Assembly: GCA_025716815.1 (NCBI GenBank)
Contig: JAIXMN010000015.1
Coordinates: forward strand, 744,001 to 808,000
DNA length: 64,000 nucleotides
Origin: Dichotomocladium elegans
Lineage: Eukaryota; Mucoromycota; Mucoromycetes; Mucorales; Lichtheimiaceae
Direction: 5' to 3'
The notes below the pieces were generated by a model, which worked only from the letters and a program-made list of their open reading frames with translations, did no database searches and was not told where the DNA came from. The position numbers and the translations under genes were made by a program. Positions within the stretch are counted from its first letter, which is position 1, and every line of letters starts with the position of its first letter. Shown here in pieces: positions 12,454 through 26,300 of the stretch.

Positions 12454-15267
12454 TCATGGCTTCGATAGTCGGCCCCACAGGAACCCCATCACCTGGTTTT
12501 TGATTGCGCCCAGCCGGTGATGGTGGTGGTCGTCGTCCTGAGCATAGCTTACTGATCCAGGGGTGATAAAATCGAGCTGCGATGGGTTGGGGTGTTCCTT
12601 GTCCAGCTGTCGCCACACCGCCAGCACGTCCCGCACGTGCTTGACAGGACTCAGCTCAAGGGCCATGGCAAGCACGTCATATCGTCTAGGATAGTCCGTG
12701 TAATTGCTCAGCTTACCTAGGCTGAAGCAAGTCTGCCACGCTGCTTCGCTGACCTCACCCAGGTTATGCCGCCGCCGCAATTGGGGATCGCTGGAAATGG
12801 CGCGGACCTCCTGAACAGTCTCGCGGCAGAGTTTGTAGGCGATATCATACTCTTCATCAACAAGTGCTTCGTTTGCTAGCATGGCTAGGACCTTGACTCC
12901 GGCTGCCCTGTCGTCTTGATAGCCCAGCTTCTTGGCAAGCGTGAGAACCTTCTCAGGTTGCTTGTAAATCCCTCGCCGGGTGTGGATCAGCTTAGCAATC
13001 AGATCCAGTCGATTCGACGATTGCCGAACCTGGATCGGCATCAGTTCGATCCCTGGCCGATCGATCACGCGGTACTCGTAAATCAGCGTGTGGGTTGCTT
13101 CAATCAGCTCCATTTCTTCGTTCACCAGGTCTGTCGGCGGCAAGATCTTTAGACTGCAGAGCAATTAGCAAGGCACAGGCTTTGTTGTAAGAGATCAAAG
13201 TTTACCCCAATGCATTACCAATCCATAGCAAGTTTCATATTGCCAGAATACATATTACCCGTCGTTGCGTTATCGAAAAACTCCTGCTCGGCATCAATGA
13301 CCAGTTGCTCTGCTCGACCAATATCCAATGTCTTGTCCCGGCCGGGGCCAACCATCAGATCCTTTGCAAGTCGGAAACCTAATCTCAGTAATGAGTCTCC
13401 GGGTGAAGGATACCATAGCCCACCGACGTCGAATAGCTAGCTACTCACGGCCACATCGCAAAAGTGATGTAAAGAACGTTTCGAAGATCTCTGTCCGGCT
13501 CAATAGACCAAATACACCGATGCCATCGATACCATGGAGATCCATCATGTCCACGAGAAGCTCACGCCAATCATCGTCACTGTCAAACTGGCGCCCGCCG
13601 GTTTCTACGCCTCCGGCTGCCTGTGATGCCATGCGGGTGCATAGCTGACGCTGCTCTTCGGCCGAGTGATTTTTTAGGAACCAGCGCAAGGGCACCCCTG
13701 CATGGTACCGTGCCAATACTTCTGCAGAACTGAGATGGTTCTGCAATGTATCCATTATCTGTGTCAGGCCCTGGGCATCCATCGGCTCCAGAGCTGTGAA
13801 TAGACCGAGAGCGGTCTCTGTTAACGGCAGCAAAGACACCATGTCCACCTCCCTTGCTTGCTTTTGTTCTGTTCTATCTGCATCGTTCTCCACCGCGTCA
13901 TCAAACACCGGAAGACATTCAAAGATCCGCACTAGCAGTTCAATCGGCCCATCCGTGGAATAAAGTACGGCTATCGCGAGCCGGGCAAGGTCCCTGTCGT
14001 TCTTGATGATCCGCTCTTCATCCGGCAGCGTCGGCGTTGATTGTTCCAGTACCAGACATACCCAATCAAGGTGCTCGTCTGCCGTGCCCAGCAGCCACCG
14101 ATAGAGAAGCGTCTCAGGCCCACTCTCCTCCACTTCCTCATCCACGAGTGTACGGTGAGCACATACGCTTAGCCAGGGAAGCACAAGCTGTTTCATGTCG
14201 CTCACAATCCGCGATTCATTGGTGTGCTGGAGAAGACCTTCAAGGACTTCATAAGAAGGGATCTGCTCAAACTCTTCGAGACGCACCGTCACTGTCTTGT
14301 CAGTGAGATCGCAAGAATACACATATTTGCATAGCCAGTCATATTGGGCCTCCTTTTGTTCCAGACCTCGGACACCCATCAGACGTGCATACCGGACCCA
14401 TTCCAGGGCCTGGTCGCAGAGACCCATCTTGTCTGCTGCTGCGGCCTTGGACAGGTACCACTTGCGGACGGTATCTGCAGTTGTGGGAAATTCAATAGGT
14501 GATGAGAGCCATTGCGAATGCACCCATGACAGATAGTTTGTGTGTTCGGGCGCATAGACCATTCCTTCTGCTGCTGCTAATGTCATTGTTTGATCGTACT
14601 CTTCAGTGCTCGTTTCGCGCCAGGGTTCATCTGTCATCCATACGTCCTCCTCCTCGTCGTCGGTCATGCGTGGCAGATCAAACTGGTCCGGACTCATTGT
14701 TTCGGGTATCTCAGCCAGGATAGCAAATCGGCAGGGCCAAACAGCGACTTGATGATGAGCAAAGATCGATCGGAGCGCGACGCTGTTACCCTGGCGCGCA
14801 TAGTCAACAGCAAGGGCCACTAGGTTACTGTCGCGAAAGTCAGCATATGCCGAACCAAAGGATTCCACTGTACTTTTGAGACTTGGCCAGATCTCAATAA
14901 ACGTCTCTAGGCGATCGAGATAGTCGTTCAGGTACATTTGGCTTTGGGACCAAACCGAGTCGGTTGTCGATCCAGAGATGTGGTGTTCGGTGCGCAATAC
15001 GCCCAGTTTGAGAATGGTATGCTGGAGACCCCAGTCATTTGCAATTACCTCCAGACATTGCGCAACGACCCAGGCATCATCCTCAACTTGTTTGAGCAAG
15101 TCAACATGCTCTGGAGTGAGTTCTTCTTTCTGCGTTGCAACATGCGCCCATTGGGCCTTGTAAACTACATCCGTGTCGAGTTCAAGTTCTTTACAAATAT
15201 CGAGAGCGGCCTGGTAATTGCCTTGGCTGAAATGAAAAAGGAAGTCCTTGGGTGTCGATCGGTCCAT
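12454..15267 (-). CDS. SEC39: Sec39-family subunit of the Dsl1/NRZ tethering complex
   Basis: Exons 13449-15267, 13219-13378 and 12454-13153 (minus strand) give 892 residues. The N-terminal part reads KDFLFHFSQGNYQAALDICK and continues as an almost entirely helical protein. The C-terminal part shows the conserved Sec39/NBAS features MKLAMDCLKILPP and ELIEATHTLIYEYRV. Sec39 is an ER-peripheral helical rod that anchors Dsl1 and works with the ER SNAREs to capture COPI vesicles returning from the Golgi. I start at the ATG 15267; the frame is open further upstream but only without an ATG. The gene converges on the TBC gene, with 214 bases between stop codons. Confidence 0.85.
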
Positions 15268-16948
15268 TGAACAGCGTATATATGTGAATGCGCGCAGGAA
15301 TAGGAACGTAGCCGAAGCCGATAGACTAGACAATAATCTATAAAAAAAGAGGGAATCGTCGCGGAAAAGGTTAATTTGTACATAGCAAGAAATAGTCTGC
15401 TAATTTATTTAAGGACAGTGTATTGCTTTATGTACTCCACAGAATGATAACCCTCATCAACTAGCAAAAGCCCAGTTAGAATTGGGGCATAGGCGATCTC
15501 AGCAGCTATGGTATTATCAAACCACAAAGCTGTAAACCCAAAGCTTCTGTTACAAACGCGTGTGGAGCCCATCCGAATATCATTGAAATGGCATGTTTTT
15601 CCTTTTTGTTTTTTTTTATAAAAAAAGGAAAAAACGCAAAAGGTATGCGGCAAAAGTAGAAAAGGCAACGAACCTACCAGACTGACAGCACCACAGCGGT
15701 CTCGGATGGCTTATAGCTTATTTTCGCATAAAGACATGACACACGCTACCGCGTGTCCATGTCCTTGCTTGATAAAGGGTAGCCAAAGGCTCTTCTGTAA
15801 GGCAATGTAATAGCGACGGTGCACTCACCAGGACTTCAGCATCGAGGATATAGCATTGGCGGGAAGAAGAGTGAATTTTGGCAGGAGAGGTCTGTTCAAG
15901 TCAGGTAACAGATGATGAAAAGAAAAGAAAAAAAAGAGGAGCGCTTTGCCTCGAGTCTGAACCCGACATGTTTGCATAGTCGCAACTTGCAGCGCTCAAA
16001 AAGATTCCTCAACCACTACATAGTGCGGCTGTACCAATCTAGTTCTCGACTTGAAATTGTCATTGAGGAACTGAAGAACCTGGGAGCCTGCAAGACGACG
16101 ACGATCATCAAGATGACAATGAGAACGTGGAAAACCACCGGTCTTTAGTTCCGAAGTTCCCTACTTCCAGATGGCATAGAGGGCCCATTGTCCGTGAAAA
16201 CTGCATACTGCGACATGCCATAACGTTGCTGGGCTATCGCCGTCCGAACTCGGCAATGAAGAATGGGGTCGCCTTAAGATATCTGAACTGCCGCAAGAGT
16301 TCGCGTGGACCGCTCATTCTTGTCAGGCGTCACAAATCTCATGATGAACCTTGTCTTTCTATGCTGCAACCGGTCCATGGAGATGCTTGAGCGAAAATGG
16401 AAAACTGTAAGCTACTACACTTATAATCCTTCAAGCAATGAAATGAACGTATGCTGATGGTTCCTTATTTAAGCTTAGCAGGGCCCAAACCAACCATGCT
16501 CGTTATCAAAAGCCACCGTCGATTCCGCCATTACCTTCTGCAAAAGGTCTCCTCCGGATGAGAACCCAGGAAACCATGAAAGCAAAGCCGACCACCGTGG
16601 TCATCAAGAACCAGAAGATCATTGCGCAGCTGCATCTATACTGCAGGAACTATCGGAAGTAGTGCATGAGGGGGAGGGAGAAGCTCAAGAGCTACTACTG
16701 CAACACCGACTTTGAAGCTTATGCCGCTGCAATTGCTATGTCTCTGTTGCCCAAAGTACGAATGGCGGGTGTTTGAGAATTCGGGGACCTGAATCACGAA
16801 CTCTCTGAAAAAGTCTGGTCCACGTATAAACATTCTACTAGCAAATGCTCCATGCTGAGTAACCCTGATCCATTGATCAAGAAGAAGAAATAAAAGCACG
16901 TATAAACAAGGGGGAAGTTTATATCTGCCAATGTTTTCTGCAACACAA
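15268..16948. other. Intergenic region upstream of Sec39
   Basis: No intact gene. Several plus-strand frames near 15.9-16.6 kb are interrupted by stops. Because they lie directly upstream of a decayed hAT dimerisation domain, they may be the rest of that transposase, but the individual frames carry no motif I can defend. Confidence 0.45.
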
Positions 16949-17139
16949 TCGTGTTCGACTATTGCCGTGCTAAAGTGAACGATCGGCCGGAATTGAAAGC
17001 AATGGCGCGCAGGTACTTTGCAATTCCTGCTTTCTCGATTGACTCCGAGCGTGCACGTTCGAGAGCAAATCATTGCACTCCCTCGGAACGAAATCGTCTT
17101 GTGGGAGGAGGCTGTGAGTGTGAATCCAAGAGCTTCTAG
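16949..17139 (+). mobile_element. Decayed hAT-family transposase, C-terminal dimerisation domain
   Basis: One plus-strand frame of about 62 codons has PELKAMARRYFAIPAFSIDS followed by ERARSRANH and RNRL. This follows the hAT C-terminal dimerisation signature, in which a proline-led MARxYLAIPATS stretch is followed by SERxFSxAG and RNRL. Upstream frames are broken and no complete transposase remains, so this is a fossil. A short GA microsatellite follows at about 17150. I could not locate terminal inverted repeats or an 8-bp target duplication. Confidence 0.7.
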
Positions 17140-20100
17140 AACGAAAAAGAGAGAGAGAGAGAGAGAGCATAAGATCCTGTAAGACTCGAAGAAAGTTGTT
17201 TTCTTACTGGGAAGTACCAACAATGCGCCTATTTATAATAGGCGTGAAAACCAAACTGATTGCCCTACGACGGCGGCACTATCACTTCTGGAACAGCACT
17301 GTATCTAGACAAGAATCTACTCAAGCAAAATCGCAGTATTACAAGAGGTACAAACTCTTCAGAGCAGGTCTCGTTAAACGTCTACCTGCTGAAACCTAAG
17401 ACGTGTACTTCTTTTATAAGCTACAGTAGAACACGCACAAAGATCATATAACATTCCTTTCCGGTAAAACCGTTTGATGGAGGGAATTTTTATTTACCAT
17501 TGCGACGATTAACATTCAAAAAGAAGCTACAGTATTGATGATTCGGTCGAACCGCTTACGAAGCACCGATGGAGGTAGCAGCTTCAAGTCTGCAGAGAGG
17601 ATATAGACAATGGATGGTGCTTTCACCGAGGTCATGTGATAGCAGATGACAAACTTGATTCTGGATTTTGTAGACCCCAGAAAGTGAGCAAATGCCAAAG
17701 GGGTTCGTTACAGGACCGGTTCAACGGTTACAGAATACTTTATTGCCTGAGTGGCGTATTTATATCGAAATCATTCCAGAATCTTAGTACGACTCGCAGG
17801 CGTTTTGGAAATCGATTTCTTGAAGAGATTCATGCGCTCGTAGTAATGGATACTCTGGTGGGGAAAGACTTGGCTGTGATTCCTATCTTCTTCCCAGGGT
17901 TCTCGAATGTAAACTTGCCTACCAATGCTAGGCGAATGAGATCATACGAAAGGATGTTCAAGTTTGAGGTTGGATCTGTTTGTTCCGCCTCGCCATGCCC
18001 AAGCGAATGGCTCCATTGCAATTGGTCTATCTAGCATGCGGCCGCGTCTGGTTGGAGGCGAATGCACATGATGTTATTGCTATCTTCGGTAGTTGTATTT
18101 GACCTATAAATTTCGCCATGGCTAACAGAGGCTTACCATGTTACTATAACATCTTTCTCCGTGTCATCAAGAATTGTAGCAAGGATAGGTCAAAGGCACC
18201 ATTCCAAATCTCTGCCTCGCCATATTTTACACTAAGAGAGTCCTTTTCGGTAGCTTTTTGATGCTTGATCAGAGTCAACAATATTGATATGAGTACTTAT
18301 TCACCGCCCCACCCAGATACCTGGAACATATGTTAATATTTTTATAGATGCCATGCAATTCACATTCCCAAAGTCGACTGAAGAGCTTGATAAAGTTGCG
18401 ATAAAGAGTGATTGACTCCACAATCTCTTCTCGGACCATTATCCCGAGAATGGTATTCAAAGCAAGGACGCAAGGGGCCTCGAGAAGTCTGGACTTAGGA
18501 ACCATCTATTCTCTGAAGAGCCCAACTATTGATCGAAATCGAACATGAACTTTCTGATGTTGATTTGTCTTCTTCGTCACCGCGTTAAGATGCCATAACA
18601 TCTGAGGACCATTGCAAAATTCTCCCACTTATATGACCACTCAGTCTACCCAAGTGCGCAAGTATGGACAATCAGGAGCGACGAGGGAAATAAAATATAT
18701 AAACTTCTGTGCAGTGCACACCATCAGATCACCGTCAGATGATTTCAGTCAGCACCCGAGATAGAATCTGTTAGCTACAACAAAAAAGTAACTGAAGAGA
18801 ATCTTTAAAAACAGAAGGACGATGCCGAATGCTTATATATTGCTGATTTATTTACGGTTTAAACGGGATGGTTGATGGCGAAAATAATTCTTAAGTTATA
18901 CGAGGTAGTACTGTACAATATTCAGGCCGGAGAAGATGATAGGGAGAGAATGAGAATATACATGGGCTTTTCCGTATGTACTCGTTGTCCATAATGGCAT
19001 TATATATAGGAAAAGTAAGGAAATTATGTATTTTATGGTCTTTGGAAACAAACCCAAAACAAAAAAAAAGAGAAGATTCTCGTGGTTAATTAGCCGCATG
19101 CGAGAGAAATGGAGCAAAAAGAAAGGGGGAGAGGTGATTCAAAGTTATTCTATGCAGCAGAACATGCGCGTTGAAACCCAAGGTCCGTAGAGCACAATGG
19201 AGTCGCAGCGCAGCATTTCGAAGGATAGGACCCATTAGATTTTTTTTTAACCGTTGGCACGTATGTTGCTTCTTCGGAGAGCTCAGTATATTAAAACAAA
19301 GCGTCTCGATAGAGTTACTGCCATGTGCTCCGAGCGATGATGCAATATGGATGTTGCAGCGCCTCGATGGATTTTATGAGTAAGGACAGAATAGGAGATG
19401 ATGCATTATGCAACAGCGAAAAGAATAAATTTCTTTTATCGCTTGTTTTCCGCCGCCCAAAACATTAAGAGGAAGCAGTAATTGGGTGATACAGCGAAAA
19501 TTAATAACGATCTATTAGGTCAGAATGGAAGGACGTGTATGAGTAACGTTGTAGAAACAACCAGTTAGTACATGGACGATATCCACACAGGCCACCACCG
19601 CGCAACTCTCCCTTCCCCCTTCCTCCCTCCCCCCTGGGATTCCACGAGAGACCCATAAACAGATCTATGGAGAGAGGGGTAGAAAGACCGATTCTCTTCT
19701 TTCGTTTCCCCCCTCCCCCCCCAAATTGCCCATCAACCCCCCTCGTTTTGCGCCCATGTGCGCATGCCAAAAATGATACAGTATTGGTCCTGGACCGCGT
19801 GCGTTCTTCTCGATGAGGCTTAATGCTGAGGAAAAACAGATAGCCGTCGGAACAGGCGCTTGCGCATATGCGTCAAAAATATAAAGAGGCGTTCCGAAGC
19901 TGGGCTCATCATAGGGAGGAAAAATGATGTGCGTTGATGTATACAGGGATACAATATCTTTTTTACTCCACATAGGAACGATATGTGGGTGTGTGTTGTG
20001 TGTTTGTATGTGTTTGCGATTCAAAAGGCGATCCTGAGCGCGAATCTCTAACAAAATGATTTGGGAGGCAAATGGATTGATGGAAATGGAAAAAGAAGAC

Positions 20101-20476
20101 CACAAGTAATCGATGACAACCATGTTCGATGATGTACCACCATGCGGGATGCTCTGCTTTGTGGAGTTGCAAAATAAAATAAAGGGACATGAAGTCCAGA
20201 AACAAAGTTTTTTGGATCTCTTTTCCCCCTTATTTTTTTTTTTCCAAAGAACACACAACCACCCCTCTCTACACCAATACCCAATCTTCTTCACCAACAG
20301 CAACCGCTAAACGGCTCTTACTGAGGTGTATACTGAAATCAAGCTTTTATATAAACTATATCCTTCTTTTTCAATCCCTCTATCTATCTATATACGTATA
20401 TATACATATATATCCTCTCTGATATCTGTCTCCATTTGTTCCTGTATAAATATCAATCCCAATTATCTTCGAAAAA
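17140..20476. other. Gene-poor region
   Basis: More than 3 kb with no supported gene. Frames at 17636-18034 (+) and 18275-18505 (-) lack recognisable domains and splice partners. Tracts at 19.6-19.8 kb are C-rich and 20.2-20.45 kb is pyrimidine-rich with TATA repeats, the latter likely the leader of the downstream gene. Confidence 0.5.
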
Positions 20477-22993
20477 ATGCTTGTCACATCACCGCCCCCA
20501 CCACCACTGCCACCGCCACTACCATAACGGCGACAAAAGAGCAACCACCGCCCAAGGCTGTCAACATTGTCCGACCATCGTCACCATTCCTACAACAGTT
20601 TAAGCCCGCCCACCATCATCTGTCTCAACATCATCGCGATTCATCGTCGATCTCGTCCTCAACTTCACCCTCGACCTTGTCGACGCTTTCGTCGAACTCG
20701 TCTCGGCCGCCTGCTACGGTCCTTGGTCCGCACAGCTTTTTCCCTCTTTACAGTTATCACAAGGGCCAGCACCTGCTTCCGCAGCAACGGACGCGAAGCA
20801 ACTCGAATTTGGCTCGGCCGATCGTTATCGGCAGCACGGACGAAGACGACGACGACGATAATAACAGTAATATCAGCCGCAGCGACGCAAAGGATGGCGA
20901 AGGTGATCTTGACAGTATCGACGGGAACGACACCAGTAACCATAGCAGCAGCACTCGTAGTAGCGACGACGACGAAGAAGTCGTGTCACCCTCAAAAATT
21001 GTTGCTCGCATAAAGCATGGTACCATCATGAATGGTCGTGGGGAATTTGTCAACAAGGGTAGCGATGATGACAGCGGTTGGCTCGACGAAGCGAGAGCGA
21101 ATCGCAAGGTAAAAAAAGAAAAAGAACAATGCACCGTTGGACACACCGATAAAGAGCTCATGGTACACTCATGCATAAACAGATTGCCGATCTCGAAATC
21201 GAAAAGACCTCGTTATTAGCTGTCAATACGACGCTGGAATCCACAGTACGTCGACAGGCTGCTCGCATCGCAGAATTGGAGAAACTCTTGGAACTGTAGG
21301 TGTTACCTTCAATGCATACATGGACATGACGCATTGCATGAGCAAACGGAGATGGGGGGGGAAGGTTGGGTGCGGTGGATGGGGCCAGCGATAAAGGTTC
21401 TCTGACTGTTTGTTGTTGTGTGTATGTATGTTTCTGGTTTTCCTTTAGTGGCAGTGACGCGCCCCCGACGCCGGTGTCGGACAAGGCGCCGGATGAGGAT
21501 TTCCTCTCTGACAAGTTATCAGATGAGGAAGTGGAGAACGATCAAGAGTTTCAAAAGATCAAGGGAATGGTATTAAATCTGATTGATCGGGCCGAGGCGG
21601 CATTATCGCACAAGACCAAATTATCGGGTCGTGTCGTCCTCCAGCAGATCGATGATCATGATGAGGGTAGGGGCACCGGCCGAGTAGAAGCCGACTGTGA
21701 TTTTTTTATGGCCCCTCCGAGTTGATTGTAATCCTCTCTTTTACAGTGACTATTCAGAAGTCACCCGCACGTCGATCCTGGTCCGTCAATGACACCAAGA
21801 CGATCGTCCTGCAGAAATCGTCAGCCGCAACGCGGCGATCCTGGTCGCCCAACGATGCGAAAACGCAGTTGCAGTTACAGCAGCAACAGCAACAGCAGAA
21901 CATTGCTATCACGAACCGGCAACACCAGCGACCTTCACGACGTGGATCGACAGACAGCGTCAATAGTACCAGTAGCAGTGGTGGTGGACCCAAGTCGCCT
22001 CGACCTAGTATTGTGCATACAAAAGCATCTATGGCACGGACGCTCTCTCGATCCTCATCACCCGCGGTCATGGTATCCTCTCCACCCCTCACACCACCAC
22101 CGCCATTGCCGTCGCCGTCGCCACGTCCTCACAACCCTCCAGCGTTAACCATTGTGCAGCGGTCTCGCCCACCAAGTCGAGCGTCGTCTCTACGACGGTT
22201 GACGCATCCTCAAGAGGTACCGAGATGGCGTTGATGATGATGGAAGTATAGAGTGGTGGTGGTTTATGAACCAGTGCATCTATGTATTGCCCTTTTCCCC
22301 CTCCCCTTTCCTTCATTTTCCAGTTTTCTCTCGTTTTGCTATCCATTCCTTTCATTGTTGTTGCGATGTGTGGTATTTTTTTTTTCCCCTAGTTTATGCA
22401 CGCATTTTATTTATTTAGTTCGGTCCATTCATTACTCATCCCTTTCCTTTTCGGTTTCAAAAAAGTTATTTTTTTTGACATGCAAAACACAACTGTGATT
22501 GAATTTTGGGGATTTCCCATCCATCCTCTTTTTTTGTTCCACCCCGGCTCTTTCACCGAAAAAAAAACACATATTATGCCGCTCCCTTCTTCCCTTGCAG
22601 ACATTGCCCAAAAGTCGGTTGTCCTATTCCTCACAGGAACTACAAGTAAAGAAGAAAACCCCCCTCTCGTCGCACACTTTCTTCCTCGGACATTACAGAC
22701 TCTGACCAGTGATTGGAAAGCATAGTCTACTACATGGTCAATGTCGGTGTTTTAGTCAATCGGCGCATGGAACTAAAGAAGCAAGGCAAACTCGAGGAGG
22801 AGTTGGTATGCTGATCGAAAACACGCGCGTTATGCAATCCCGTCTTTTTCGCTGAAACTACGCTTGTCTCTCTTAGGCTCGCCTGACCGGCACATTTATG
22901 AAAAACGAAAACGGTGACATTCACGCCGAGACAATGACCACCCCTTGTCCTATGCCAGCCACGGACCAACCCGGAAAAGTCGATGACGCATAG
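20477..22993 (+). CDS. Ser-rich coiled-coil protein of unknown function, frame disturbed near the 3' end
   Basis: Well-phased exons are 20542-21108, 21183-21295, 21449-21666 and 21747-22216; the final exon is 22877-22993. The protein is Ser/Thr/Pro-rich with an acidic Asp/Asn run, then a clear coiled coil (ARIAELEKLLEL), a second helical segment (FQKIKGMVLNLIDRAEAALS), Arg-Arg-Ser-Trp-Ser repeats, a polyQ run and a C-terminal helix (VNRRMELKKQGKLEEEL). I do not recognise the family. The start is uncertain: an ATG at 20477 joins the main frame only through a 59-nt intron with a weak donor, and the frame is open upstream to 20326 without an ATG. Between 22601 and 22806 the coding trace needs a one-base shift at an A4C6 run and reads through a TGA. 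Confidence 0.6.
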
Positions 22994-23322
22994 ATGAAAA
23001 AGCCAGAACCAACCCGCGCATATAACCCAATCATTTTCTTACATCATCCTAAACAGCTGAACGATATCACTAACCCTCATCCCCCTTATCTGCGCAACCA
23101 TAACAGGAAAAATGTTTTCTCTCTCTTTGTATTTACAGATATCGTTCGCGTTCATATCGTACAAATATCATGCGGAATATCTACACCCGTTGTCCTTCTT
23201 ACAATGCCTGTCTTAGAGAATCCTCACCAGTCATTTTCAATTTTTCGCCGCGGATGATGCTATTAAAAGCCTTCCCGAACAATAGTGGGCCTGCTGCAAG
23301 ACCATGTGACGGGAAGAAGCCC
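22994..23322. other. Intergenic gap between convergent genes
   Basis: The 329 bases between two convergent stop codons must hold both 3' untranslated regions and polyadenylation sites. I see nothing else. Confidence 0.5.
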
Positions 23323-26300
23323 TCATAATCGCGGGATGCTGTAGATTTTATCAGTAATCACTCTCCAGATATCTTTTCTCTCCCTCCCTCGCTTCTTACC
23401 ATTACCAGGTTTCGACAAAAAGATGTCTTCTGGTAAATAGGTCAAGATGGCTGGCTGCTTTTCCTTGATAGAGATCTCCAGCTTGTCACATGCAGCAGTT
23501 GCCATGTCACCGAGGTCATTATTCTTTCGCAACAGTCGAATGGTACTGAGCGCTTTGACGTACTCGTGCCTGGACGCGTACATATGCATCAAGATAACCT
23601 TGCTCACCGGCGACGAGGATCGTAACGTAAATGAGGTGAATTGCCGAAGATCATCGTCGTTACTGGGGTACGACGCGAGCTTGATAAGATCTTCCAGTGC
23701 AGGCTGTTTCTCGCCTGCCATGTAGAGTTAACGTCAATGCCTGCCCATGACCCCCTTATATCACGGCTAACTCACCATGGCACGCGTTATCAAGGATGAT
23801 GCCTAGTCCCTGCTGGCGCTCGGCTCGAGGCATCGTTTCCTTTATTCCCCTTGTAAGTTAGCACCTGTTTGCCTTTTCTTATGTTGACGACCCTAATATT
23901 ACCACATAATGCAAGGCTTCTTCGACTGAATGATCCTGTACATAACGAATGCATGTCGCAGGCGCTTTTTGGAAAATCGAATGCAGTTGCATGAACATAT
24001 TGACATTGTATATACCCGCTTGCTTCTCTAATGTCTTGAGTATTTTTAGGAGATACGGTGTATTTCCAACATCCACAGACGATAGAGTTGCGATAGCATC
24101 CTGTGGATATTTGTTTAGCTACGGCTCGTCAGAACCTTCCGTGAGACCAGATCAATGGTCATGGACTTGCCTCCCAGTATCCTCGATCAAACTGAGTGTA
24201 TGAAGTCACCAGGTTTTGTTCTTCCTCTTTCATAAAAGTGAACAAAGACGCGTCGAGATGGCAATCGACATTTAAAAGACAAAGATAATAGAGGGCTTGC
24301 CGATGCGACTGTTGATCTAACAGCGTTCCCTTCGCAAGTTCACTCAAAATCAATTCACCGTTAATTCGGAGATAAGCAATGTCTGATTTATCTAGCATGC
24401 AAAGAGTCAGTTTTTTCATACATATAACATTAATGGGTTAAGGAGCACTGTAAACAGATATGCTTACATTGTGGATATGCCTCAGAAAGGAGCAAATCAA
24501 GAAAGAGCTTGCCGTCTGCTGAACTTTCCCTCAAGGCGTTGAAAAAATCTGCAAATTCTGACAGTGGAACTTTGGGAGAAGGTTCAATAGCATTGGGAAC
24601 GGAAGCATCCGATATTGACTCTGTGCTGTGATACACTTCATGCTGGTCGATATCGCTGTCTTCTATGGATACTTGGTCTGACTGCAGATCCTGTTCCGCA
24701 GCGTTAATCGCGTCCACTGCTTTAATATAATAAGCACCTACATCCCCATTATCATAAACGATATCAACATCATATTCGTCGTCCTTGTGATCAATAACCT
24801 ATTCAGTAATGTTTATAACTTGCTGGGACGCTCGAGCCAGGTATCATTCTAGGAACTCACTGTGTTTCCAATTCCTCTCTGTTCTTCCAAGAAACTCATT
24901 TCCACATCATCATCATGGCTGGCATTGCCTGTCGCACTATTATCCGATGCGATGTCGCCGTCAAAGTCATTGCAATAAATTACGTCGTCAGAATTGTCGC
25001 TGTCTACAGTATCGTGATCCGATGCGCCATCATCATCAATAATAATAAGATCTGGAATGTCGTTATATGGATTATCATTGTATGCATCCTCTTGAGAAGT
25101 ATCATCGTCGGCAATATCGGCGTCAGGGGAACTGATGTCAGTAAATTCGTATACATTAATGGCATTGTCTTTAATATCATGATCTACGTCGTCATATCCT
25201 ATAGCGGGATCGCGCGTAGTGCTGTTGTCCGCAATGCCATGCTTTGGAGCCTTCTCACTCACAATGATATCCTGTGTAATATCATCTTCCGCAATTTCGC
25301 CGTATGAAAGGCAGTTACCGGGAGTGTCGTTATCTTCAGCCTCGTCATCTTCGGGATCCCACTCTGTTGCCTCATTGTCTGAAGTGCAGTCGGAAACAAC
25401 CATATCGTACGCAATATCAGTCTCTGCGACATCTTCATCCGTACTGTCATCTCCCACAATCCCGTTGCCTGCGAGACAATTGTCGGTATTTTCCTTCTCC
25501 GAGACAATCTCGTCTACATTATCAGCTTGCGAAATATCAACGTTTGCATCATCGCCGTCACATGCAATGCATTCATCAATGGCCTACGGGAGCTTTGTGT
25601 CAACGTAAATGTATCGCCGATGACAACTAACCTACTTCGCGATCTTTCAGGCATGTGATTTCTTTGCTGGTATCCATAGAAAACCCCTTTAATATATCCC
25701 TCGTAGAAACATCCTGCAGGTTCTATTGAGACTACCGCGCTTCGCTATTCAAAATGCCTACACTTACAGCAATAGAATGTGCGGTGGTGCTCGCGGAAAG
25801 TTCATTATCTTCAGTTGCAGACGCTACCGGCCGTTCACCTGCAGATTGAGGTTTCGATACTTCTGCGCTACTCCTATGGGCATTTTCCATCTACATCACA
25901 ATGAGAAATGTGCACTGTTCTTCTGGTCAGCATCATGTCATACCTCTGAAATGGCCCCCGTATTGAGCACAACGCGGATGATATCAGCATCATCTTGAAC
26001 GGTTTCTGGCTAACGTATAATGATAAAAAGCATGGTTTACTACTGCCTATCTCCAGACCTTACCTTGACTAACTCCTGCTCCAAAAGCAAAAGATAATCA
26101 TTGTTTACATCCAGAAAATCCTACTCTAACTTTTGAGCTTCTGGAGCTAGCATACGGAAGCTTAATAGTTTACTAACCAGTACGCCGGTCGGTGAGAAAG
26201 GGAGATCGGTATCCGATTGAGTATTCTGATTTTTATCTGCACCAATTGTCCTTTTTATCACGAGCCCATAGGGAAAGGATATCTCACGGAAAACTGCTGT

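Noticed and set aside
13441..15333. Longer Sec39 N-terminus beginning at 15333
   Set aside because: The codon there is TTG, not ATG; the ATG at 15267 starts exactly at the conserved N-terminus.
16636..17223. A 195-codon minus-strand frame
   Set aside because: It is antisense to the hAT dimerisation domain and Ser/Leu-rich from a GA/CT microsatellite; no family signal.
24915..25307. Ile/Val-rich plus-strand frame of 130 codons
   Set aside because: It is the mirror of the Asp-rich exon of the minus-strand gene; GAT/GAC codons read backwards as ATC/GTC.
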